NCBI GenBank assembly: GCA_964604705.1
Contig: CAZSAP010000014.1
Span: 10,880-74,879, forward strand
Source of the DNA: JAAXVQ01 sp964604705
GTDB lineage: Bacteria > Oederibacteriota > JAAXVQ01
Direction: 5' to 3'
Length of the DNA stretch: 64,000 bases
Position numbers and translations under genes: made by a program. How positions within the stretch are numbered: the first letter of the stretch is position 1; each line of letters begins with the position of its first letter. The notes beneath the pieces were generated by a model. That model had not been told where the DNA came from. It saw only the letters and a program-made list of their open reading frames with translations, and did no database searches. Shown piece after piece: positions 41,835 to 49,353 of the stretch.

Positions 41835-44180
41835 TTAACGTATGATTGCCAGTTTGACCCTATCTATCACCCTACCGTCCACTTCAAAGACCGCTAGATA
41901 GATACCTGGCGCAATCCCGCGGCAATCGCAGACAATTTCAGACCGCTGTATCCCAGAGAGACTTCGTGACAGCTCTATAACCTTTTCACCTACTAGGTTT
42001 AACAGACGTATTTTAACTTCGATGGGTTTTTCTGAAGAAAACAAGAATATAATTTTGTCCCGAGCAGGATTGGGATAAGCAAAAACATCTCGACCAAATA
42101 GATTAGTCCGATTCGGTGTTATAGTAATTGTTGGAGTAACCGTGCGGTTATAAGTAATCGTATCGGTGGGAGTATTAGGGGTTGTCGATGTTGGGTTTAT
42201 ATTTCCACAGTCACTAATACTCCAGCCATATGTATTGACCAGTATATTTCTGGCAGTAACTGCTTCAGCACTACTATATTTGCTACTTCCGGCATTAAAG
42301 CTTACATTATTTTTTACACTTTGAGAGCCCCAGCCTGTTAGCAGATTATCATAATTTGCACTAGCGAGAGTAACGCCATCAAACATGTCTGAAGCAGTTG
42401 TAAGTTTGGTTACATTCCATCCACCTATGGATTGATTAAAGGTGCTTGCATTTTTAAACATATTACTCATATCCGTCACATTTTCTGTGTTCCAACTCCC
42501 AATAGCTTGATTAAAAGCGCTAGCATAATAAAACATAGAGCTCATATTCGTCACCTTCGACGTGTCCCAGTTCCCGATATTTCGATTAAAAACACTGCAG
42601 TAAAACATACTTCTCATACTTGTTACCTTTGATGTGTTCCAGTTCCCGATATCTTGATTAAAAACCCTAGCATTATCAAACATATTGGCCATATTCGTCA
42701 CGTTCCCTGTGTTCCAGCTCCCGATATCTTGATTAAAGGCCCAAGCATTATCAAACATATTGGCCATATCCGTCACGTTCCCTGTGTTCCAGCTCCCGAT
42801 ATCTTGATTAAAGGCCGTGGCCTCAACAAACATCCGCCTCATACTTGTCACTTTAGACGTATTCCAGCTCCCGATGTCTTGATTAAAGGCATAGTTGTCA
42901 AAAAACATCCCGCTCATATCCGTCACATTCGCCGTGTCCCAGCTTCCAATATTCTGATTAAACCTTGTACCTTCGAACATACCTCTCATACTCGTCACCT
43001 TTGATGTGTTCCAGTTCCCGATATTTTGATTAAAGACGCTAGCACACAGGAACATACAGTTCATATCCGTCACATTTCCTGTGTTCCAACTCCCGATATC
43101 TTGATTAAAGGCGCGGGCGAAATAAAACATAAAACCCATATCTGTCACATTCGCCGTGTCCCAGCTCCCGATATTCTGATTAAAACTTGTACGTTCGAAC
43201 ATACTTCTCATACTTGTCACCTTCGATGTGTTCCAGTTTCCGATATTTTGATTAAAGACGCCGGCACCAGCAAACATACCGCTCATATCCGTTACATTTC
43301 CTGTGTTCCAACTCCCAATATCTTGATTGAAGGCACTAGCGTCAGCAAACATCTCATGCATATTCGTTACCTTAAACGTTTTCCAGCTTCCGATATTTTG
43401 ATTAAAAACGTTGGCACTATAAAACATATGGCTCATATCTGTCACATTTTCTGTGTTCCAGTTCCCAATATTCTGATTAAAAACGCCGGCGCCATAAAAC
43501 ATCTGCCTCATAGCTGTTACATTTGACGTATTCCAATTTCCGATATTCTGATTAAAGGCGCCGGCATACAAAAACATGTAGCTCATATTCGTTACATTCG
43601 CCGTGTTCCAGCTTCCGATATTCTGATTAAAGCCGGTACTGCCGAATAAACCACTCATATTTGTCACATTTGCCGTGTTCCAGTTCCCAATATTCTGATT
43701 AAAATTAGTACTTGCTAACATCCAGCTCATATTGGTTACGTTGCTCAAATTTGGTGTATCTGTGGCATTCCCAAGGAGATTGATGCAACCGGAAAATGCA
43801 CGTTCCATGCTGGTCCAGATACCTGTTCCCCATTGATCAACGCTGATGATTTTTTTACTATCGCCGGTGTAGTTAAAGTAAATCCTGGGAAAACCAGTCT
43901 TCATGCCACTGTTGTCTTTAATGCGGATGGTATAAGTTCCCGCTATGGCGTAATTACAAGTATAGTCCCCGGTTTGCGCGGTGGCTTCATCTGTACCGTC
44001 GTTATTACAGTCCACGTTGTAGTTGTAGCCCGCGCCTGTAGTGGGGATTATGAATTGATTGGAAAACGAAGTTCCCGAGTTGTCGGTCTTAACAGTGATA
44101 ACGAAATCATCAGTGGGTGCAGCTTGTAACACAACAGGAGTCAGCAATACGGTCAAAACAATACAAACTATTTTTTTCAT
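41835..44180 (-). CDS. BspA/DUF285-type surface protein with about 18 repeats and C-terminal sorting-type domain
   Basis: 781 residues after AGGGGAAT. Signal peptide (IVCIVLTVLLTPVVLQAA), then a domain with DDFVITVKTDNSGTSFSNQF, followed by about 18 consecutive 24-25-residue units of the form 'xIGxWNTxxVTxMxxMFxxAxxFNQ'. Typical are DIGSWNTGNVTDM and NIGNWNTSKVTSM, the DUF285/BspA-type LRR-like unit. A short Thr-rich stalk (TSTTPNTPTDTITYNRTVTP) leads to the C-terminal domain (AYPNPARDKIIFLF ... VKLAIIR). Such proteins are surface adhesins or receptors. It pairs with the smaller paralogue at 55087. Confidence 0.88.
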   Translation of the reverse strand: MKKIVCIVLTVLLTPVVLQAAPTDDFVITVKTDNSGTSFSNQFIIPTTGAGYNYNVDCNNDGTDEATAQTGDYTCNYAIAGTYTIRIKDNSGMKTGFPRIYFNYTGDSKKIISVDQWGTGIWTSMERAFSGCINLLGNATDTPNLSNVTNMSWMLASTNFNQNIGNWNTANVTNMSGLFGSTGFNQNIGSWNTANVTNMSYMFLYAGAFNQNIGNWNTSNVTAMRQMFYGAGVFNQNIGNWNTENVTDMSHMFYSANVFNQNIGSWKTFKVTNMHEMFADASAFNQDIGSWNTGNVTDMSGMFAGAGVFNQNIGNWNTSKVTSMRSMFERTSFNQNIGSWDTANVTDMGFMFYFARAFNQDIGSWNTGNVTDMNCMFLCASVFNQNIGNWNTSKVTSMRGMFEGTRFNQNIGSWDTANVTDMSGMFFDNYAFNQDIGSWNTSKVTSMRRMFVEATAFNQDIGSWNTGNVTDMANMFDNAWAFNQDIGSWNTGNVTNMANMFDNARVFNQDIGNWNTSKVTSMRSMFYCSVFNRNIGNWDTSKVTNMSSMFYYASAFNQAIGSWNTENVTDMSNMFKNASTFNQSIGGWNVTKLTTASDMFDGVTLASANYDNLLTGWGSQSVKNNVSFNAGSSKYSSAEAVTARNILVNTYGWSISDCGNINPTSTTPNTPTDTITYNRTVTPTITITPNRTNLFGRDVFAYPNPARDKIIFLFSSEKPIEVKIRLLNLVGEKVIELSRSLSGIQRSEIVCDCRGIAPGIYLAVFEVDGRVIDRVKLAIIR
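42390..43755 (-). repeat. About 18 tandem 72-75-bp coding repeats (DUF285)
   Basis: Near-identical units on the minus strand, for example 42625-42795, with short phrases such as GTTCCAGCTCCCGATATC repeated. Not a CRISPR: there are no spacers of unrelated sequence, and the units stay in frame. Confidence 0.9.
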
Positions 44181-44213
44181 CCTAATTCCCCTGAAGTTTT
44201 TTAATGGGGGACG

Positions 44214-44331
44214 GTGTCAACTTTGCAAACTTAAACCACCTATCCTCATTCACCCCTTATGTCTAAACGCACTGCTTTTTTTGGGCGTATGCAATACGCC
44301 CCTACACATTCAACGGCGCATGTTGTACGCC
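44214..44331. repeat. Block L + palindrome P7 + decayed palindrome
   Basis: Starts GTGTCAACTTTGCAAAC after GGGGGACG; palindrome at 44279-44305 (loop GCA, left end TTGGGCGTAT) and GGCGCATGTTGTACGCC at 44315-44331. Downstream of ORF6N copy 1. Confidence 0.8.
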
Positions 44332-44437
44332 TCACGACTATTTGATGCTTCTGCTGTTTGAAATATTCTGATGAAACTGCTCTAGGACTGCCAGGAGAAT
44401 CATATGCCTTTTACTCTGGGTGGACAAGTACTTTTCC

Positions 44438-44959
44438 TCACGTCCCTGCGGTAAACCCGATCTTCCTTTTCTTCGACGCTTCAGGCTCAGGGCGCAGGTC
44501 GTCGAGGACCTGAAACACTTCGTCTATTTGCCGATCATGTTTGAGTAACTTCACCTCATGCCGGTTAAGCCGCTCAAGTAGATGCCGTTGGCTCTCTTGA
44601 CTGTTTCGCAACTGAATAAACGCACGCATTATTTGAACGTTGACCATGATGGCTCGTTGACTTCTTAAAACGCTCGACAACATAGCCACTCCGGGTTCGA
44701 GAAAAACAAACGGCAAAAATCCGCCGAAACTTCGTTTGCTTGGTATCACACTTTGTGATACCAACGCTTCTGCTTCAGACTTAGCTAGTTGAAAAACGAA
44801 ATCCTCAGGAAATCTGTGGGCATTGCGTTTTACTTGCTGGCGTAGAGCAATGGCTTTAACCCCATACAGTTCTGCCAGGTCGCGGTCCAACATAACCTTC
44901 TGCCCGCGTATAAGATGGATTTTTCTTTCAATGCGTTCAACCGGGACTAGTTCCGACAT
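44438..44959 (-). CDS. ORF6N-domain protein, copy 1
   Basis: 173 residues starting MSELVPVERIERKIHLIRGQ. The ORF6N pattern is VMLDRDLAELYGV, then RFPEDFVFQL; the second half carries FLEPGVAMLSSVL and NVQIMRAFIQLR, and the end has DEVFQVLDDLRPEPEASKK. Family members are DNA-binding-like proteins seen in phages and, in multiple copies, in some bacterial genomes. Start at 44959, after AGGAGTGAGT. The residues after DLAELYGV differ from copies 2 and 3 (KAIALRQ for ETKVFNQ). The 3' end lies outside the palindrome, unlike the other copies. Confidence 0.82.
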   Translation of the reverse strand: MSELVPVERIERKIHLIRGQKVMLDRDLAELYGVKAIALRQQVKRNAHRFPEDFVFQLAKSEAEALVSQSVIPSKRSFGGFLPFVFLEPGVAMLSSVLRSQRAIMVNVQIMRAFIQLRNSQESQRHLLERLNRHEVKLLKHDRQIDEVFQVLDDLRPEPEASKKRKIGFTAGT

Positions 44960-44962
44960 ACT

Positions 44963-45002
44963 CACTCCTGATAGAGATTGGGTTTTTATTTGGACAGGAG
45001 TG
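44963..45002 (-). promoter_or_regulatory. Inverted repeat masking the ribosome binding site of ORF6N copy 1
   Basis: CACTCCTG (44963-44970 on the plus strand) and CAGGAGTG (44995-45002) are perfect 8-bp partners. In the transcript CAGGAGTG holds the ribosome binding site 4 nt before the start codon, so a stem with the upstream CACTCCTG would hide it. Confidence 0.55.
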
Positions 45003-45045
45003 TTGCGGAAAAATCGCAGGTAGAAGATACATTTTGTTCGTATTC

Positions 45046-45072
45046 GTAGGGGCGTATTGCATACGCCCCTAC
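45046..45072. repeat. Dispersed palindrome, copy P8 (perfect)
   Basis: Perfect arms, loop TGC. It lies between the two ORF6N genes: upstream of copy 1 and, at its other end, containing the stop codon of copy 2 (45069-45071). Confidence 0.92.
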
Positions 45073-45590
45073 ATGCCGATTTTAAACCCGATCTTCTTTT
45101 TCTTTGGCGCTTCCGGTTCAGGACGCAGGTCGTCGAGGACCTGAAACACTTCGTCCAGCTTGTGTTCATGCTGCATCAACTTCGTCTCGTGTTTGTTTAG
45201 CTGATTCAGCACAAACAGCTGAGCTCCTTGCTCAATACGGAGTTGAATAAAAATCCGTATTATCTGGATATTAACTTGTATGGCGCGCTCAGTGTTGAGG
45301 ACACCGGATAACATCGCGACTCCACCTTCAGAAAACGCGTGAGGTAAATATTTACTATGTTCGCCACGCTTTAAGGTCACAAAATGTGACCTTAAAGCAT
45401 TGAGTTCACTCAACACTAATTGGAACATGAAATCATCCGGAAAACGGTTCAAATTGCGCTTCACCGCTTGGTTGAATACTTTGGTTTCCACCCCATACAA
45501 CTCAGCGAGGTCACGGTCCAGCATGACTTTTTGCCCGCGGATGAGGTAAATTTTTCGTTCAATGCGTTCAACCGGTACAAGTTCCGCCAC
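45069..45590 (-). CDS. ORF6N-domain protein, copy 2
   Basis: 173 residues from GTG (45590), after CAGGAGTTGCA. Begins MAELVPVERIERKIYLIRGQ, then VMLDRDLAELYGVETKVFNQ and RFPDDFMFQLVL. The C-terminal half is a helical, Lys-rich region (HETKLMQHEHKLDEVFQ) and the protein ends KKKKIGFKIGM. The TAG stop is within palindrome P8. Probably DNA-binding; target unknown. Confidence 0.85.
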   Translation of the reverse strand: MAELVPVERIERKIYLIRGQKVMLDRDLAELYGVETKVFNQAVKRNLNRFPDDFMFQLVLSELNALRSHFVTLKRGEHSKYLPHAFSEGGVAMLSGVLNTERAIQVNIQIIRIFIQLRIEQGAQLFVLNQLNKHETKLMQHEHKLDEVFQVLDDLRPEPEAPKKKKIGFKIGM

Positions 45591-45594
45591 TGCA

Positions 45595-45633
45595 ACTCCT
45601 GTACGAAATTATATTAATCATTTCGACAGGAGT
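45595..45633 (-). promoter_or_regulatory. Inverted repeat over the ribosome binding site of ORF6N copy 2
   Basis: ACTCCTGT (45595-45602) and ACAGGAGT (45626-45633). The spacer (23 nt) differs in sequence from copies 1 and 3, but the arms and the following GTTGCGGAAAAATCGC are kept. Confidence 0.55.
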
Positions 45634-45776
45634 GTTGCGGAAAAATCGCGTGCGGGTGATGAATTATTATCAAAAGAGGGCAACCAATGTCTCAAGCCAA
45701 TAGCTAATACAAATTTCTGTTGTTGAAATGAGGTGAGTGTATAGTTCCCCTATAAACCTAAAAAATCACAACGACA

Positions 45777-47696
45777 TTACTTACAGTACTCCGTGACTCG
45801 CTGGCAAAATTCTTCAATACCCATGAGTTTATCTTGCCAGATTTTTTTAATATCAATATCACAATGCTTGCACAACGCCTCTATTCTTTCCGCCTCTTCT
45901 TCCAACCCCCGATACTTATAAACCTCAATCCGATTAGCCGTTGCCTGGCAAAAAAGTGTATAGGCTTCTTTGTCACGCTTCACAATCCGAACTACTTTTT
46001 CCGCTCGAACCCTCTGCATATCCAAAACAGCATCACCCAACACCAAGCCTTTTAAAAAAATCTCCGCATCCGCTTCTTCTGCGCTCTCTTTTTTGGCTGC
46101 ATCAATAATTTTACGCACTAAAACACTTTGTGCCCTGTTTAGAAGATCAAAACTCATATTGGCGTTTTCCAAGCGTGTTTGTTCTTTCACGTGCTCGCGG
46201 AGCTTGCCTTGAAATAAATCTGATAGAACATGTTCCTCTTCTTCCAGTTCCTTTAAAATCATTGTCATTTTCACTGAACTTTCTGAACTTTGTACATCCG
46301 GCAATGAGGCGAGGCGCGTGGCCAAGGTTGGATGGCTGTTAAATTCGTTTTCTTCCTCCACCATCGCCTTTTGGATATAGGTATCCAAGGTTTTCCGGTC
46401 TTTCTTCAATTGCGCTTGATACTTTGTAAAAATATTTTTATTTTCCGAACCCAGTGTTGCATTGATCTCAGAAAAATGTTCCGAAATTTGTACGATCGTA
46501 CGCAGCATGCTTTCCACATTTTTCTTTCCATAATGCTTTGCCGCAATCCAATCCGCCCGTAGTTCGCGGCTACGACTTAACATATTATCGATTGTGGCAA
46601 AGTAGGTTAAAAAAATCTGTAAAAACACATTGGGGATTAAGAGCAAAAGACTCAATGCCATGGCCCACATACTTCCCCCGCCACTCATTCCCGCAAGGTC
46701 CAAAATGGCAGAATGCAAACTCTTGTAAACCGGTACAACAAACCGACTGTACGCTGTATCATTGCCAGAGAAATGTGCAAACTCATGGGCCAATACAGCC
46801 TTAAACTCGGCCAAGGCAAGCTGTGGCAGCAGGGGGGCGCCTATGGCCAAGATGCGTTTATGCACCACACCATTAAGCGTTGCGACGCTTCCTTCGGTTA
46901 CAAAAAAAGTGGGAGCAGCATGAAGTATCACGGCATCCGGAAGTTTGGTCCCGACTTTCCAACATACATCCTGGATGGCCTCAATCAACTTCGTTTTTGT
47001 GTGGTAATCAACAACTACCGCCGTCTGCCTGGAGGGTTTATTGAAAAACACCGCTTTCACAGCACGAAAACTCGCCCATGCACTTACCAAAGGCGCGAAC
47101 GCTATGGCGGCCAGAATGATCACAGGAATTCTGGGTAGTTCCAACATCAAAGCTAAAACAAAAAGGGTAAGTCCCAGAGTCACGATCGAAGAAAGAAACA
47201 ACGTTAGATAGGTCGCGGGTACCGAGACCAACGATAGCAAAACCAATCCCCAGGATGTTTTAGGGTTCCGGTGGGTGACCTCCGACGCTGTTTTCTGCTT
47301 TATTTTTTTGGGAGTTGGAATGGCCATCCATACTTTTATGGCACTGCACGCGCCCACTGCCATAAAACTAAAGGAGGCAACTGAAAATAACAACATAGGA
47401 AAGTTTTTATATCCATCGATGACTTCCGTAACCAGAAACGCCAAAAGAAAAAGCACCATCATAACGGTTCCTGCTACCACCCGATAGCGTTGTCGGATCA
47501 TCCACATACTAATAAACAAACCCACTAAAATCCCTAGCCCATCAATCGTAAAAAGCCGATACGCAATAACCCCCAATCCCGTTCTTCCTGTAAGTTGGGA
47601 AACAATAAAGTCTTCGACAATAGCGTAAAAAAAATATAAAAAAAGAAATCCGACTACAAACCGAGCCAGGTCTAAAACCACCATCATTTTTTTCAT
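45777..47696 (-). CDS. M48-family membrane zinc metalloprotease (HtpX-like)
   Basis: 639 residues after GAGGTG. Several N-terminal membrane segments (VVGFLFLYFFYAIV, and others up to about residue 200). The zinc-binding HEFAH sits in AVLAHEFAHFSGNDTAYSRF (about residue 303). A further membrane pair follows it (LSLLLLIPNVFLQIFLTYF), then ELRADWIAAKHYG, which supplies the third ligand (Glu). A long helical region (about 430-620) has no known match. M48 proteases degrade misfolded membrane proteins; the extra C-terminal domain is unusual for HtpX. Confidence 0.88.
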   Translation of the reverse strand: MKKMMVVLDLARFVVGFLFLYFFYAIVEDFIVSQLTGRTGLGVIAYRLFTIDGLGILVGLFISMWMIRQRYRVVAGTVMMVLFLLAFLVTEVIDGYKNFPMLLFSVASFSFMAVGACSAIKVWMAIPTPKKIKQKTASEVTHRNPKTSWGLVLLSLVSVPATYLTLFLSSIVTLGLTLFVLALMLELPRIPVIILAAIAFAPLVSAWASFRAVKAVFFNKPSRQTAVVVDYHTKTKLIEAIQDVCWKVGTKLPDAVILHAAPTFFVTEGSVATLNGVVHKRILAIGAPLLPQLALAEFKAVLAHEFAHFSGNDTAYSRFVVPVYKSLHSAILDLAGMSGGGSMWAMALSLLLLIPNVFLQIFLTYFATIDNMLSRSRELRADWIAAKHYGKKNVESMLRTIVQISEHFSEINATLGSENKNIFTKYQAQLKKDRKTLDTYIQKAMVEEENEFNSHPTLATRLASLPDVQSSESSVKMTMILKELEEEEHVLSDLFQGKLREHVKEQTRLENANMSFDLLNRAQSVLVRKIIDAAKKESAEEADAEIFLKGLVLGDAVLDMQRVRAEKVVRIVKRDKEAYTLFCQATANRIEVYKYRGLEEEAERIEALCKHCDIDIKKIWQDKLMGIEEFCQRVTEYCK

Positions 47697-47928
47697 TTAG
47701 CACCTCGCCAATTTCTTTTTTACTTATTGGGAGTTAGACTCATGAACCGCTCTCTGAATTACATTTTATTTAAGAACACGAGATTAGCTCCGACGTCAAA
47801 GCATCGTTCGTGTACCCGATATCCTTTCTGTTTTCGAAAGCACTTTCTTTAATCCTCTTCAACATTTTCATCTGTTGTCGTTCAGCCTAGTTTAGCATTT
47901 GCCCACCTATGTCTAATCCCACTGCTTT

Positions 47929-48003
47929 TTGGACGTTTGCCATACGCCCCTACGACCCGATCTTAAACCCGATCTTCTTTTTCTTTGGAGGTTCCGATTC
48001 AAG
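47929..48003 (-). pseudogene. ORF6N remnant (last 17 codons) with decayed palindrome P9
   Basis: The minus-strand frame reads ESEPPKKKKIGFKIGS then TAG, the same tail as ORF6N copies 2 and 3. Its stop lies in the right arm of P9 (47929-47953, left arm decayed). Preceded on the plus strand by a partial block L (47901-47928). The rest of the 47697-47900 stretch shows nothing I can identify. Confidence 0.65.
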
Positions 48004-48027
48004 GATGAGGATTCATTTTATGGGTTA

Positions 48028-48516
48028 TCAGTACCACCGATAGAACCAAACGACACAACCCAGACAGGAAAAAAACAAAGCTACTGCAATTGTATACAGT
48101 GTACCCATCCAATGCACGCCCTGTTTTAAAACCGCGTGTTCTGGATCACCCGGCTTAACAAACACCGGTACAACTTTGTTCACAGGAAAAATACGTTCAA
48201 TGCTTGGTTGATTAAATACTTGGCCAAATTGGACTCTATCGCCTTTGTACATCTTTTTACCCACATAGTACCGATATTGTATTTTAGGGTAGTTAGGCCG
48301 AATACCAATTCCACCCGACCGTCCATAAGCGAGGGACTGGGCCTGTATTGCTTTTGACTCAAGTATAGTCCCATCAACACGGTTCCATGATTGGGTGTGA
48401 ATACCTGAAATCACTTGGGTAGTTCCACTAAAAAGCTCATATGCGACAATAAGAAAAAGGAGTCCTGCACAAATCTTCAAAATAAAATCCGAAAAGTCTT
48501 TTTCTATAAATTGCAT
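48028..48516 (-). CDS. DUF3592-family membrane protein
   Basis: 162 residues after AGGGGAAT. Two membrane helices (IIKICAGLLFLIVAYELF-type segment at 12-32, and TIAVALFFSCLGCVVWF at the end). Between them is the DUF3592 pattern: WNRVDGTILESKAIQ, PKIQYRYYVGKKMYKGDRVQ and VVPVFVKPGDPEHAVLKQG. Function unknown in the family. Confidence 0.8.
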   Translation of the reverse strand: MQFIEKDFSDFILKICAGLLFLIVAYELFSGTTQVISGIHTQSWNRVDGTILESKAIQAQSLAYGRSGGIGIRPNYPKIQYRYYVGKKMYKGDRVQFGQVFNQPSIERIFPVNKVVPVFVKPGDPEHAVLKQGVHWMGTLYTIAVALFFSCLGCVVWFYRWY

Positions 48517-48619
48517 GGGAGTATTCCCCTCCGTGTCATGAAACCGTGACCAGTGTCAACTTTGTAAAGTTAAACACATCTGTCCTTATCCGCCAACCTA
48601 CATCTGAACCCACTGCTTT

Positions 48620-48646
48620 TTTGGGGCGTATGCAATACGCCCCTAC
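48620..48646. repeat. Dispersed palindrome, copy P10
   Basis: TTGGGGCGTAT-GCA-ATACGCCCCTAC. Its last bases contain the stop codon of ORF6N copy 3. Confidence 0.9.
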
Positions 48647-49149
48647 GACCCGATCTTCTTTTTCTTTGGCGTTTCCGGTTCAGGACGCAGCTCGTCGAGG
48701 ACCTGAAACACTTCGTCCAGCTTGTGCTCATGCTGCATTAACTTCGTCTCGTGTTTGTTTAACTGGTTTAGCATAAAACCCTGCGGCCCCAGCTCAGCCC
48801 GCAAGGATATGAACCGGCGAATGATTTGAATATTTACCTGAATGGCAGCTTCACTGTTGAGAACACTGGAGAGCATGGCGACACCATGTTCCGTGAATAC
48901 ATGCGGGAGATACCTTTGGCCACCCCAACTTGAGGTCACAGTTTGTGACCTCAAGTCTGAAAACTCTTTAAACGTAAGGCGGAACATAAAGTCAGGTGGG
49001 AAACGGATACGATTACGTTTAACAGCTTGGTTGAATACTTTGGTTTCCACCCCATACAACTCAGCAAGGTCACGGTCCAACATGACTTTCTGCCCGCGTA
49101 TGAGATAAATTTTTCGTTCAATGCGTTCAACCGGGACTAGTTCCGACAT
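48643..49149 (-). CDS. ORF6N-domain protein, copy 3
   Basis: 168 residues starting MSELVPVERIERKIYLIRGQ. VMLDRDLAELYGVETKVFNQ and RFPPDFMFRLTF are the ORF6N core; EHGVAMLSSVLNSEAAIQVN and QIIRRFISLRAELG form the second part. The tail HETKLMQHEHKLDEVFQ repeats that of copy 2. The TAG stop is in palindrome P10. The 114 bp from its start codon to P11 match those of copy 1 with two differences, far more alike than the coding parts. Confidence 0.85.
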   Translation of the reverse strand: MSELVPVERIERKIYLIRGQKVMLDRDLAELYGVETKVFNQAVKRNRIRFPPDFMFRLTFKEFSDLRSQTVTSSWGGQRYLPHVFTEHGVAMLSSVLNSEAAIQVNIQIIRRFISLRAELGPQGFMLNQLNKHETKLMQHEHKLDEVFQVLDELRPEPETPKKKKIGS

Positions 49150-49152
49150 ACT

Positions 49153-49192
49153 CACTCCTGATAGAGATTGGGTTTTTATTTGGACAGGAGTG
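49153..49192 (-). promoter_or_regulatory. Inverted repeat over the ribosome binding site of ORF6N copy 3
   Basis: CACTCCTG (49153-49160) and CAGGAGTG (49185-49192), same spacer as copy 1. Confidence 0.55.
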
Positions 49193-49235
49193 TTGCGGAA
49201 AAATCGCAGGTAGAAGACACATTTTGTTCGTATCC

Positions 49236-49262
49236 GTAGGGGCGTATTGCATACGCCCCTAC
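49236..49262. repeat. Dispersed palindrome, copy P11 (perfect)
   Basis: Perfect arms, loop TGC. Confidence 0.92.
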
Positions 49263-49281
49263 TTGCCGTTCTTTGTACTTG

Positions 49282-49344
49282 GGGACGGTTTTCGGATAAT
49301 CGCATAAAACCATAATCGAAAACCAATTGTCCGAAAACCGTCCC
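49282..49344. repeat. REP-like inverted repeat
   Basis: GGGACGGTTTTCGGA (49282-49296) pairs perfectly with TCCGAAAACCGTCCC (49330-49344). A decayed relative lies at 53194-53237, also just after a palindrome. GGGGACGGT phrases of this kind often accompany REP-associated transposases. Confidence 0.7.
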
Positions 49345-49353
49345 TTCGCCCAG

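Larger units (their letters stand above)
48553..49262 (-). mobile_element. Full-length ORF6N-palindrome cassette (block L, palindrome P10, ORF6N gene, leader, palindrome P11)
   Basis: Order on the plus strand: block L (48553-48619), palindrome P10 (loop GCA), ORF6N gene on the minus strand, leader with inverted repeat, palindrome P11 (loop TGC, so inverted relative to P10). Beyond P11 an inverted repeat with GGGACGGT ends (49282-49344) may also belong to it. No transposase gene is inside, so mobility, if any, is in trans. Boundaries are inferred from the copies at 44.2, 45.1, 47.9, 53.1 and 56.9 kb. Confidence 0.5.

Noticed and set aside
42432..43526. Plus-strand frames with repeating HIRHI/IKG units
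   Set aside because: Antisense images of the DUF285 repeats.
42390..43755. Regular 72-75-bp repeats that at first sight look like a CRISPR-type array
   Set aside because: The whole unit is conserved with no unrelated spacers, it stays in frame on the minus strand and encodes DUF285 units; no cas genes are near.
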